Positions 54,520-62,549 of a DNA stretch of 64,000 bases are shown one piece after another (position 1 is the first letter of the stretch; each line of letters opens with the position of its first letter). A model generated the notes under the pieces. The model saw nothing but the letters and a program-made list of their open reading frames with translations. It was not told the DNA's origin and searched no databases. Both the position numbers and the translations under genes were made by a program. Source of the DNA: Marinobacter mobilis (GTDB lineage Bacteria > Pseudomonadota > Gammaproteobacteria > Pseudomonadales > Oleiphilaceae); assembly GCF_900106945.1 (NCBI RefSeq), contig NZ_FNNE01000001.1:372001-436000 (forward strand), in the 5' to 3' direction.

Positions 54520-55143
54520 TCAGGAGGCGCAGGCCTTGGCTTCGGTGATGTCACTGCGAGCGTGACCAATGATGCTGACGCCGGAGCTGACGGCCAGTCC
54601 CCCCATCACCGCAGCCACCAGCAGATCCGGCCAGGCACTGCCGGTGCCGAACACGCCCAGTGCTGCCAGCATGACCGCAAGGTTGCCCAGAGCATCGTTG
54701 CGGCTGCACAGCCACACTGAACGCATGTTCGCGTCACCACCGCGGTGGGCGAACAGCACCATGGCTACCGACACATTGGCCACCAGCGCCATGGTTCCCA
54801 CCACTCCCATGGTCATGGCTTCGGGCGCCACACCTGATTGCAGGTTCCAGGCGGCCTTGGCGAGCACCGCAACCCCAAACAATAGCATGGTCACCCCCTT
54901 GACGAGCGCCGCCCGTCCCCGCCATAGCAGCCCCATGGAGAGTACGCTGAGGGAGAGCACATAGTTGGCACTGTCACCAAAGAAGTCGATCGCGTCAGCC
55001 ATCAGCGCAGCGGAGCCCGACTGGATACTGGCGATGCCTTCAAGCAGGAACATGGCCAGATTTACCCACAGGGCAAACCACAGGGCCCGGCGGAAGCGGG
55101 TATCGGTTTCTTTGGGCTCCGGAGCGGAGCATTGGCAGGACAT
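54520..55143 (-). CDS. CDF-family metal cation exporter
   Basis: 207 residues with six membrane segments: a CDF transporter lacking the long C-terminal cytoplasmic domain. The first metal motif is ADAIDFFGDSANY, giving Asp where zinc exporters usually have His, and the second is WLCSRNDALGNLAV with Cys in the equivalent place. The N-terminus has CQCSAPEPKE. The metal could be cadmium, lead, cobalt or zinc. It lies behind a MerR-type promoter with a CadR-like operator. Confidence 0.85.
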   Translation of the reverse strand: MSCQCSAPEPKETDTRFRRALWFALWVNLAMFLLEGIASIQSGSAALMADAIDFFGDSANYVLSLSVLSMGLLWRGRAALVKGVTMLLFGVAVLAKAAWNLQSGVAPEAMTMGVVGTMALVANVSVAMVLFAHRGGDANMRSVWLCSRNDALGNLAVMLAALGVFGTGSAWPDLLVAAVMGGLAVSSGVSIIGHARSDITEAKACAS

Positions 55144-55172
55144 AGCGACCTCCTTGAGTCTGGGTATGACGC

Positions 55173-55204
55173 TATTTAAAACCCTGTAGCGACTACAGGG
55201 TCAA
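55173..55204 (-). promoter_or_regulatory. MerR/CadR-type promoter of the CDF gene
   Basis: On the minus strand TTGACC (55204-55199) and TAAATA (55178-55173) are 20 bases apart, longer than normal, as for MerR regulators. Between them stands ACCCTGTAG-TCG-CTACAGGGT, a perfect 9-bp-arm palindrome very like published CadR operators. Confidence 0.85.
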
Positions 55205-55235
55205 GCCCCATCGGTCACGTGACGATGGATCGGGG

Positions 55236-55685
55236 TCAGTGGCCGTGGCTGCCCGGGATATGGTTTTTGTGATCGTTGTGTCCGATCGGATCTGGTGCTT
55301 CGGTCAGTCCACCGAGAATTCCGCATTGTTCAACGGTGCCTTCGTTGGAGCAGGTGTTACGCAGACGCTCAAGCTGCTGTTCCAAATGCTGAAGTTCCCG
55401 AAGCCTGGTTCTGACGTGGCTGAGATGGCGGGCGAGCAGGTCGTCCACTTCCTGACAATTGCGTCCCGGTTGTCCGGCCAGATCAAGCAGTTCGCGGATT
55501 TCATCCTGGGTCATATCGAGACTGCGGCAGCGACGAATGAACAGCAGGCGCCTGAGATGGTCCTCACTGTAATGGCGGTAACCGCTGCTTTCCCGGGCGG
55601 GTTCGGGCAGCAGGCCGATTTTTTCGTAATAGCGGATGGTTTCCACGGCAATGCCGGTTTGTTTCGATACCTGGCCAATTTTCAT
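55236..55685 (-). CDS. cadR: Cd(II)/Pb(II)-responsive regulator CadR
   Basis: 149 residues, MerR family. The winged helix starts MKIGQVSKQTGIAVETIRYYE. Cys77, Cys112 and Cys121 form the CadR cadmium site, and the tail ends in a His-rich run (GHNDHKNHIPGSHGH) that binds a second metal. It lies upstream of the CDF exporter on the same strand. ATG at 55685 is used in place of one six codons upstream. Confidence 0.93.
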   Translation of the reverse strand: MKIGQVSKQTGIAVETIRYYEKIGLLPEPARESSGYRHYSEDHLRRLLFIRRCRSLDMTQDEIRELLDLAGQPGRNCQEVDDLLARHLSHVRTRLRELQHLEQQLERLRNTCSNEGTVEQCGILGGLTEAPDPIGHNDHKNHIPGSHGH

Positions 55686-55802
55686 GGAGGGAGCCTGTGT
55701 CATTGTCCGGTGTGATACGAAAAGCTTAGCGGCTTTGTCATACTTGCGTCACCTGTCCCCGGTAGGGTCGCGGGATTTGTCATCCACAGGAAACAAAAAA
55801 GC

Positions 55803-56531
55803 ATGCCAGAGCGGGATCACAGTGCAGCCATCGGACCGATTTATCTGCGTGTCCGGGACCATATTGCGGATCAGATCGAACAGGGTCTGCTGCAACCCAA
55901 CAGTCGCTTGCCGTCGGAGCGGGTGCTCGCCGAGAGCAATAACACGACCCGGGTCACCGCGCGGCTGGCCCTGGCGCAACTGGAAGCGGAAGGGCGCATC
56001 TACCGTTCCAACCGCCGCGGCTGGTTTGTGTCGCCACCAAGGCTGGTCTACAACCCCACCGAGGATTACAGTTTTTCCGAGAACGTTATGGCCCAGGGGC
56101 GGACCCCGGCGACCGAAACCCTAGAAGTAACCCCCACTGAAGTTACCGCCTGGCTGGCCTCGAAAACCGGCCTTGCAGAAGGCGACTCGCTGGTGAGACT
56201 GCGCCGGAGGCGGCAAGTGGATGGTCGTCCGGTGCTGGTGGAAAACATCTATCTCAATGCCCGCCGTTTGCCCGGTATCGAACGTTTCGACTTCAACCGC
56301 TCGCTGTGGAAATTGCTGCGGGAGCATTACGGTCTTGAGCTGGTGCGCAAGCAGATCGAAATGTTCCCCACCGCACTGATTGACCCCCAGGCTGAGGCGC
56401 TGGGCGTTACCGCTGGAACGGCGGGGCTCTACGTGACCCGCTGCAGCCGCGATCAGGACGGCTGCTTTGTGGAGTTCGACGAAGAATTCTGGCTCCATGA
56501 CACTCTGAGTATCCAGGTGGAAGTGGGCTAG
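55803..56531 (+). CDS. phnR: GntR-family regulator with UTRA domain (2-aminoethylphosphonate locus)
   Basis: 242 residues: N-terminal GntR winged helix (YLRVRDHIADQIEQGLLQPN, then RLPSERVLAESNNTTRVTARLALAQLEAEG, in parts) and a C-terminal UTRA ligand domain (residues 90-240, with LVRLRRRRQVDGRPVLVENIYLNA in parts). HutC-type regulators bind GTnTAnAC-like sites, which occur upstream of both following transcription units. It most likely senses 2-aminoethylphosphonate or a breakdown product. The name follows context. Confidence 0.85.
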   Translation: MPERDHSAAIGPIYLRVRDHIADQIEQGLLQPNSRLPSERVLAESNNTTRVTARLALAQLEAEGRIYRSNRRGWFVSPPRLVYNPTEDYSFSENVMAQGRTPATETLEVTPTEVTAWLASKTGLAEGDSLVRLRRRRQVDGRPVLVENIYLNARRLPGIERFDFNRSLWKLLREHYGLELVRKQIEMFPTALIDPQAEALGVTAGTAGLYVTRCSRDQDGCFVEFDEEFWLHDTLSIQVEVG

Positions 56532-56541
56532 CCCATCATAT

Positions 56542-56570
56542 TGCCCGTTGATTGTTTATTGTCGGGCAAC
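56542..56570 (+). terminator. Hairpin after phnR
   Basis: TTGCCCG and CGGGCAA pair across a 15-base loop, 11 bases after the stop codon. No T-run follows; the call is tentative. Confidence 0.4.
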
Positions 56571-56587
56571 TCAATACCTTGGGGCGG

Positions 56588-56633
56588 CAGGTGTGGCTAC
56601 CTTCAAAGCGGCGAAACAAGGTAGCCGCGCCTG
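56588..56633. repeat. Imperfect inverted repeat (palindromic element)
   Basis: CAGGTGTGGCTACCTT and AAGGTAGCCGCGCCTG pair at 14 of 16 positions around a 14-base loop (CAAAGCGGCGAAAC); the two others allow G.U in RNA. It looks like an intergenic palindrome of REP type. Confidence 0.5.
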
Positions 56634-56700
56634 ACGTCTTGCACCAGACGCCTAAAGCATCAAACTCCAAATCCCCGCCATCCAGCCCGAAAACTTCAAC

Positions 56701-56757
56701 CTGTCATAGCAAGGTCATCAAACCGTCATAGTGTCTCGCCAAACTGGTCTATACCAG
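56701..56757 (+). promoter_or_regulatory. Pho boxes plus GntR operator before the FAD-phnW-phnX unit
   Basis: CTGTCAT, AGGTCAT and CCGTCAT stand at 56701, 56712 and 56723, each 11 bases apart, which is the PhoB direct-repeat pattern. CTGGTCTATACCAG at 56744-56757 is a 14-bp palindrome with the HutC/GntR core GTCTATAC. Together they predict phosphate-starvation activation and repression by the GntR protein. Confidence 0.7.
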
Positions 56758-56775
56758 ATGAGCGAGAGCCACACT

Positions 56776-58008
56776 ATGTCCACCTCCCAACACCCGGATG
56801 TCGTCATTATCGGCGGCGGCATCCTCGGATGCTCCATTGCCAGCTACCTCAGCCGCACGCCCGGTCTGTCGGTGGTGGTGCTGGAACGCCACGGCCTCGG
56901 TGAACAGACCACCAGCCATGCCGCTGCGCTGTTGACCCGGGTACGCCCCCACAGGGAACTGACCCGGCTGGTGATGGAAACCTTCCGGGCAATTGACGCG
57001 CTGGGTGAGGCGGTCAGTGAGCCCTTACCTTTGCGCAGGGTCGGAAGCCTGCAGGTTGCGACTTCAGAACCGGGTCGGCGCCAGATTGAACAGATTGCGG
57101 GGCGTGCGGCCGAAGTGGGCGTGGCCGCTTATGGGATCTCCGCGGACGAAGCCATGGAGCGTGCGCCCTGGCTGACACTGGATCAGCACACTGCCGCCCT
57201 GTGGCTGCCGGATGACGGCTACATTGACCCTTACAGCCTTTGTATGGCCTACGCCGTCCAGGCCCGCCGGCAGGGCGTCCGGTTTCGGCTGCAGCAGAGC
57301 GTCAGCGACCTTCTTCAGCGAGGTAGCCGGGTCACCGGTGTACGACTGGCCAGCGGTGAATGCATTCACGCTGGTACCGTCATCGATGCTGCGGGCCCAT
57401 GGAGTACGGCCCTGGCTCGTCAGCTGGGGGTAAACCTGGGCATGGCGCCGATTCGCAGTCATTACTGGATTTCTGCGCCTCACCCCCGAATCCCATCCGA
57501 TGCGCCGATGACGATCTTGCCCGACAGCGGGGCCTATGCCCGCCCGGAAGTGGGCGGCCTGCTGTTCGGACTGCGGGATGAGCAGGCCGTGTTCGCCCGG
57601 GCCGACCGGTTGCCGGACAGCCTCAATGATTACTGCTTTGACGTCGACCCCACGGGCGACGAAGCCCTGGCTTCCGGCTACCAGGGGCTGCGCCAGCAGT
57701 GCGCGATCCTCGATGAGCTGCCGCTGGCCCACTACATCAGCAATATATCCAGCTATACCCCCGACGGATTCTACCTGTTGGGTGCCATGCCGGGTGTCGA
57801 TGGCTTCATGGCGGCCACCGGCTGTTCAGGCGCTGGCATCGGTATGTCTGGGGGCATCGGCCGCTTCATGGCCGAGTTGGTGACCGGTCAGCCCCCCTTT
57901 GTCTCTCCCGAGCCGTTCCGGCTGGACCGATTCGGTGCCATTGACAGTTTCGACCCCACCTTCATTCGTCGTTGCGCCGAGGCGCGAGCCCGCAAACGCA
58001 CCGGCTAG
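56776..58008 (+). CDS. FAD-dependent amine oxidoreductase of the aminoethylphosphonate locus
   Basis: 410 residues in the DAO (D-amino-acid/glycine oxidase) family: FAD motif [18 protein letters not shown] at the start, [22 protein letters not shown] and the C-terminal [14 protein letters not shown]. It directly precedes phnW. FAD enzymes recur in phnW-phnX loci and, from memory, some oxidise N-methyl-2-aminoethylphosphonate; the same is inferred here. ATG at 56776 is used since an earlier one lies just after the GntR operator and has no ribosome site. Confidence 0.8.
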   Translation: MSTSQHPDVVIIGGGILGCSIASYLSRTPGLSVVVLERHGLGEQTTSHAAALLTRVRPHRELTRLVMETFRAIDALGEAVSEPLPLRRVGSLQVATSEPGRRQIEQIAGRAAEVGVAAYGISADEAMERAPWLTLDQHTAALWLPDDGYIDPYSLCMAYAVQARRQGVRFRLQQSVSDLLQRGSRVTGVRLASGECIHAGTVIDAAGPWSTALARQLGVNLGMAPIRSHYWISAPHPRIPSDAPMTILPDSGAYARPEVGGLLFGLRDEQAVFARADRLPDSLNDYCFDVDPTGDEALASGYQGLRQQCAILDELPLAHYISNISSYTPDGFYLLGAMPGVDGFMAATGCSGAGIGMSGGIGRFMAELVTGQPPFVSPEPFRLDRFGAIDSFDPTFIRRCAEARARKRTG

Positions 58009-58025
58009 ATCTCATGGAGATGTTT

Positions 58026-59177
58026 ATGAATCAGCAAGACCCTTACCTGCTAACGCCCGGCCCTCTGACCACCAGTGCCACGGTCAAGCAAGCCATGCTC
58101 CATGACTGGGGCTCCTGGGACGACGATTTCAACGCCATGACGGCGGAAGTCTGCCGGCGATTGCTGGACGTCGCGGGCGGCGCGGATAGCCATGTCTGTG
58201 TGCCGGTGCAGGGCAGTGGCACCTTTGCCGTTGAAGCGACCCTGGGAACGCTGATTGCGCCGCAAAGCCGCACCCTGGTGCTGATGAACGGGGCCTATGG
58301 CCAGCGTATTGGCAAGATCCTCGATACCCTCGGGCGCGCCTACGTGGCCATCGACAAGGGGGACTATCGTCCGCCCCGCGGGCATGAGGTGGCACAAGCC
58401 CTGGCGGCAAACCCCGATATCGGCCAGGTGGTGGTGGTTCACTGTGAAACCAGTTCCGGCATTCTCAACCCCATTGGGGAGATTGCCGAGGTCTGTCGTC
58501 AGGCGGGAGTGCGCCTGATCATCGACAGCATGAGTGCCTTTGGAGCCTTGCCGGTGAACGTGGCCGAGCTGCCCTGTGCGGCCTTGGTGTCGTCTGCCAA
58601 CAAATGCTTTGAAGGGGTGCCTGGCTTTGGCTTCGCCATTGTCGAGCGGGAACTGCTTGCGGCTTCTGCGGGGCAGTGCCACAGCTTGTCGCTGGATCTG
58701 CACGATCAGTGGCAGTACATGACTAAAAGTGGCCAGTGGCGCTATACCCCGCCCACTCACGTGGTTGCCGCTTTCCTGCAGGCGATGAAAGAGCACGCGG
58801 CCGAAGGTGGCGTCGATGGTCGCCTGGCCCGTTATACCCGCAACCGTGACCGTCTGGTGGCGGGCCTGCGGGCACTCGGTTTCCGGACTCTGCTGGTGGA
58901 TGAGTGGCTGTCTCCAATCATTACCACCTTCCTGTCTCCGCACAGTCCGGCTTTTGATTTCGGGCGTTTCTACAACGCCATCAAGGCGCAGGGATTCCTG
59001 ATCTACCCCGGCAAGCTGACCGTGGCCGACAGTTTCCGCGTTGGCTGCATTGGCCAGCTCCATGATGAACAGATCGATGCGGTCATTTCCGCCGTTGCCG
59101 CCGCCTGTCAGGAGCTGGGGCTGTCGTTGCCGGTAGCGGCACCCGCAGAGACTCCCGATAACCTCGAAACTGCCTGA
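58026..59177 (+). CDS. phnW: 2-Aminoethylphosphonate:pyruvate aminotransferase
   Basis: 383 residues, PLP fold-type I. The start [21 protein letters not shown] is typical, Asp167 in [10 protein letters not shown] binds the PLP ring nitrogen, and Lys193 in [15 protein letters not shown] forms the Schiff base. It converts AEP and pyruvate to phosphonoacetaldehyde and alanine. The ATG at 58026 has GGAG six bases upstream. It is 17 bases after the FAD gene and 20 before phnX. Confidence 0.96.
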   Translation: MNQQDPYLLTPGPLTTSATVKQAMLHDWGSWDDDFNAMTAEVCRRLLDVAGGADSHVCVPVQGSGTFAVEATLGTLIAPQSRTLVLMNGAYGQRIGKILDTLGRAYVAIDKGDYRPPRGHEVAQALAANPDIGQVVVVHCETSSGILNPIGEIAEVCRQAGVRLIIDSMSAFGALPVNVAELPCAALVSSANKCFEGVPGFGFAIVERELLAASAGQCHSLSLDLHDQWQYMTKSGQWRYTPPTHVVAAFLQAMKEHAAEGGVDGRLARYTRNRDRLVAGLRALGFRTLLVDEWLSPIITTFLSPHSPAFDFGRFYNAIKAQGFLIYPGKLTVADSFRVGCIGQLHDEQIDAVISAVAAACQELGLSLPVAAPAETPDNLETA

Positions 59178-59197
59178 ATTCCCCCAAGGAGAAAGTG

Positions 59198-60025
59198 ATG
59201 TACACCTATACCCGTCGTTACACCGGGCCGCTGCAGGCGGTGATCATGGACCTGGCCGGTACCTGCGTGGATTTCGGATCGCTGGCGCCAATCCAGGCCT
59301 TTCTCAAGTTGTTCGAGGCTGAAGACATCGACCTGTCGGAAGCCGAAGCCCGAGAGCCGATGGGCACGGAGAAACGAGAGCATATCCGTCGCCTGTTGGC
59401 GATGCCGAGGATTCGTAAACAGTGGCAGCTGCGCTTCAACAAGGCGCCCGATGACCGCGATATCGACCGTCTCTACCAGGCGTTTCTGCCGCTGCAAACC
59501 GCCGCCATTGCCGAGCGTGCCGAGCTGATTCCCGGTGCTCTGGATTTGCAGACCCTGTTGCGGGAAGAGGCCATCGCCATGGGCGTCAACACCGGCTACA
59601 GCCGGGAAATGGTGGAGGTGATGCTGCCACGGCTGCACGCGCAGGGCTTTGAGCCGGCAAGTGTGGTGGTGGCCACCGAGGTGCCCCAGGGGCGTCCGGC
59701 ACCGCACATGAGCCTGAAAAATGCCATTGAGCTGGGCGTCACCGCTGTGCAGGCCTGCGTCAAGGTGGACGACACCGCGACCGGGATTGAGGAAGGCCTG
59801 AACGCGGGCATGTGGACGGTGGCGGTGGTGGCCTCAGGCAATGCCATCGGTCTCGGCGAGGATGAGCTGGCCGCGCTTGACGACGCTGACAGGGCTCGAC
59901 GGCTGGCCGACGGTCATCGCGTGATGGCCGCGTCAGGTGCTCACTATGTGATTGACAGTATTGCTGATTTGCCAGAAGTGCTGGTGGATATTGACCATCG
60001 TCTGGCGGCTGGCGAACAACCTTGA
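59198..60025 (+). CDS. phnX: Phosphonoacetaldehyde hydrolase (phosphonatase)
   Basis: 275 residues, HAD family. Nucleophile Asp18 is in VIMDLAGTCVDFGS (PhnX pattern DxAGT), Schiff-base Lys59 is in REPMGTEKREHI, and the acidic motif is CVKVDDTATGIEEGLNAGMW. It cleaves the C-P bond to acetaldehyde and phosphate. AAGGAG lies six bases before the ATG at 59198. It completes the PhnW-PhnX pathway. Confidence 0.96.
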   Translation: MYTYTRRYTGPLQAVIMDLAGTCVDFGSLAPIQAFLKLFEAEDIDLSEAEAREPMGTEKREHIRRLLAMPRIRKQWQLRFNKAPDDRDIDRLYQAFLPLQTAAIAERAELIPGALDLQTLLREEAIAMGVNTGYSREMVEVMLPRLHAQGFEPASVVVATEVPQGRPAPHMSLKNAIELGVTAVQACVKVDDTATGIEEGLNAGMWTVAVVASGNAIGLGEDELAALDDADRARRLADGHRVMAASGAHYVIDSIADLPEVLVDIDHRLAAGEQP

Positions 60026-60039
60026 GAGGTTGCATGCAA

Positions 60040-60109
60040 TCGTCATCAGGTTGTCACCTGACTGCAATGAAATGACCCTAAAGTGAGTTTGATAACTGGT
60101 ATAGACCAA
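60040..60109 (+). promoter_or_regulatory. Pho boxes plus GntR operator before phnS
   Basis: TCGTCAT, TTGTCAC and CTGCAAT stand at 60040, 60051 and 60062, again 11 bases apart, each five of seven matches to CTGTCAT. CTGGTATAGACCA follows at 60096-60108 and is the complement of the site before the FAD gene. The same two inputs thus control uptake and breakdown. Confidence 0.6.
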
Positions 60110-60156
60110 TAACGATCTGATTCATTCCCACTTGCTGAAGGCTGAAGGAGATTATC

Positions 60157-61170
60157 GTGAAACAACTCAAGAAAGCACTGGCTCTGGCCGCCCTGACCGC
60201 GGCCATGGGCGCCCAGGCCCAGACCGAGCTGACCGTATACACCGCGGTTGAAGCCGAAGATCTGGCCAAGTACGCGGAGCGTTTTAATGAAGCCCATCCG
60301 GACATCAAGATTAACTGGGTACGTGATTCCACCGGTGTCATCACCGCTCGCCTTCTGGCCGAGAAAGAGAACCCGCAGGCGGACGTGGTCTGGGGGCTGG
60401 CCGGCACCAGTCTGTTGCTGCTGAAGAACGAGGGCATGCTGGCACCCTACGCGCCGGAAGGTCTGGATGCGCTTTCACCGAAGTTCCGCGACAGTGACGA
60501 GACCCCTTCCTGGGTCGGTATGGACGCGTGGATGGCGGCGATCTGTGTGAACACGGTTGAAGCCGAGGCCAACAACCTGCCGATGCCGACCAGCTGGCAG
60601 GACCTGGCCAACCCGGTCTACCAGGGCCACGTGGTCATGCCGAACCCTAATTCTTCCGGTACCGGCTTCCTGGACGTGTCTGCCTGGTTACAGATGATGG
60701 GTGAAGACAGTGGCTGGACCTTCATGGATGGCCTGCATCAGAACATCAGCCGCTATACCCACTCCGGTTCCAAGCCCTGCAAGATGGCTGCGTCTGGCGA
60801 GACCACCATCGGTGTGTCGTTTGCATTCCGTGGTGCCCGTCTGAAGGAGCAGGGTGCACCGCTGGAGCTGGTGTTCCCGTCTGAAGGTCTGGGTTGGGAA
60901 GTTGAGGCAACGGCGATTGTGAATGGGACCGACAACCTGGAGGCGGCCCAGACTCTGGTGAACTGGTCGATCAGTCGTGACGCCATGGAAATGTACAACG
61001 AGGGCTACGCCATCGTTGGTATGCCGGGTGTCGCCAAGCCGGTCCAGAATTTCCCGGCCAATGCCGAGGAGCTGATCATTGATAACGACTTCGCCTGGGC
61101 TGCCAGCAACCGGGAGGCCATCCTGGCTGAGTGGGCGAACCGTTACGACAACAAGTCTGAGGCTGAGTGA
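60157..61170 (+). CDS. phnS: 2-Aminoethylphosphonate ABC transporter substrate-binding protein
   Basis: 337 residues with signal MKQLKKALALAALTAAMGAQAQ. The mature part follows the Fe/AEP-binding SBP pattern (ELTVYTAVEAEDLAKYAERF, VRDSTGVITARLL, MPNPNSSGTGFLDVSAWLQ and FRGARLKEQGAPLELVFP, in parts). GTG start at 60157 with AAGGAG six bases before. It gathers AEP in the periplasm for PhnT and the permease. Confidence 0.94.
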   Translation: MKQLKKALALAALTAAMGAQAQTELTVYTAVEAEDLAKYAERFNEAHPDIKINWVRDSTGVITARLLAEKENPQADVVWGLAGTSLLLLKNEGMLAPYAPEGLDALSPKFRDSDETPSWVGMDAWMAAICVNTVEAEANNLPMPTSWQDLANPVYQGHVVMPNPNSSGTGFLDVSAWLQMMGEDSGWTFMDGLHQNISRYTHSGSKPCKMAASGETTIGVSFAFRGARLKEQGAPLELVFPSEGLGWEVEATAIVNGTDNLEAAQTLVNWSISRDAMEMYNEGYAIVGMPGVAKPVQNFPANAEELIIDNDFAWAASNREAILAEWANRYDNKSEAE

Positions 61171-61436
61171 TTCGGGCGTTAGCTCGCTAGCCTGAAAGGC
61201 CTTGCCAGTGGCCGATGGCGGCTCTTCCTTCGCCGCCCCTCAAGGTACGTCCATGTACCTGGCGGGGCTCCGCGGCTTCCTGCCGCTGCTACGGAAGAGC
61301 TGTCACCGGCCACGTCGAAGTTTTGCGATATTCCCGGTCGTGCAGATCGGCTGTCACAGAACGCAGTGACGTTTAACCAAAGCATTTCCTCTCCGGTTGA
61401 TCGGAGAGCCATATTTCGCACAGCAGGGGATAAACC
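61171..61436. other. phnS-phnT intergenic space
   Basis: 266 bases between two genes of one transporter, unusually long. It holds the inverted-repeat element at 61208-61313. No gene and no clear promoter are seen. Confidence 0.55.
61208..61313. repeat. 106-bp inverted-repeat element between phnS and phnT
   Basis: Left arm 61208-61228 (GTGGCCGATGGCGGCTCTTC...) and right arm 61293-61313 pair at 18 of 21 positions. Inside there is a second hairpin, AGGTAC-GTCCAT-GTACCT, and G/C-rich arms. This nested structure resembles bacterial interspersed palindromes (BIME-type) and may protect or partly terminate the upstream phnS mRNA. Confidence 0.65.
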
Positions 61437-62507
61437 ATGACCCAACAAACCCAGGGAAGTCGTCTCGAAATCCACGGAGTTCACAAGAACTTCGGCGATT
61501 TTTCTGCCCTCAGGGACATCAATCTCACCATCGAACCGGGTGAGCTGGTGTGCTTCCTCGGGCCGTCCGGGTGTGGCAAAACCACCTTGCTGCGGATCAT
61601 TGCCGGGCTGGAGCAGCAGAGTGCCGGCCAGTTGCTTCAGGGCAACGACGATATTTCCCTCAAGCCACCCAAGGATCGGGATTTCGGTATCGTATTCCAG
61701 TCCTATGCGCTGTTCCCCAACATGACCGTGACCGCCAACATCGCCTACGGTCTGCATAGTGTTGGTACGCCCAAGGCCCGGATTCGGGAGCGGGTGGCGG
61801 AATTACTGGAGATGATTGGTCTGGCCGAGCATGCCAGGAAATACCCGGCGCAATTGTCCGGCGGCCAGCAACAGCGGGTGGCCCTGGCCCGGGCATTGGC
61901 GCCGTCGCCCGGATTACTGCTGCTGGATGAGCCGTTGTCGGCGCTGGATGCGAAGGTACGCCACCATCTGCGCAGCGAGATTCGCAGTCTGCAGAAACAG
62001 CTGGGGGTAACCACCATTATGGTGACCCATGACCAGGAAGAAGCTCTCGCGATGGCGGATCGCGTCGTGGTGATGAACAACGGGGTGATTGAGCAGGTCG
62101 GTACGCCGCTGGAGATCTACCAACAGCCGCAGTCGGCCTTTGTGGCCGAATTTATCGGCGCGATGAATTTTATCGACAGCGCGCCGCTGAATGGTCAGCG
62201 GGTGATGGTTGGAAACCGTGCAGTGGACGTGGTGCGTCCATTGCCGGAGGGCAAGGGGGGCGTGCGTCTGGCGATTCGTCCTGAGGATGTACACCTGCTG
62301 CCCAGCGGCGATGGTGACTGGGAGGGGCGGGTCGAGGCCATGGATTACCTGGGTGCTTTTATCCGAACCCAGGTTCGCCTGACGGATGTTGCTCTGGACC
62401 TGGTCGTGGATGTTGATCCTCGCTCGGCGCGACAGTTGGAGCTGGCGGTTGGCAATCGGATCTGCCTGCATCTGCCCTCCGACGCACTTCACTGCTTCGC
62501 AGCCTGA
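61437..62507 (+). CDS. phnT: 2-Aminoethylphosphonate ABC transporter ATP-binding protein
   Basis: 356 residues. Walker A GPSGCGKTT, signature QLSGGQQQRVALARAL, Walker B LLLLDEPLSALD and the switch His in IMVTHDQEEALAM. The C-terminal TOBE-like domain (VRLAIRPEDVHLLP) is typical of transporters for iron, phosphonate and spermidine. It energises the import of AEP with PhnS and the permease. Confidence 0.94.
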   Translation: MTQQTQGSRLEIHGVHKNFGDFSALRDINLTIEPGELVCFLGPSGCGKTTLLRIIAGLEQQSAGQLLQGNDDISLKPPKDRDFGIVFQSYALFPNMTVTANIAYGLHSVGTPKARIRERVAELLEMIGLAEHARKYPAQLSGGQQQRVALARALAPSPGLLLLDEPLSALDAKVRHHLRSEIRSLQKQLGVTTIMVTHDQEEALAMADRVVVMNNGVIEQVGTPLEIYQQPQSAFVAEFIGAMNFIDSAPLNGQRVMVGNRAVDVVRPLPEGKGGVRLAIRPEDVHLLPSGDGDWEGRVEAMDYLGAFIRTQVRLTDVALDLVVDVDPRSARQLELAVGNRICLHLPSDALHCFAA

Positions 62508-62549
62508 AGCACGGTTATCTCCAAGTTTTGACCCTGGTAAGACCCACCC

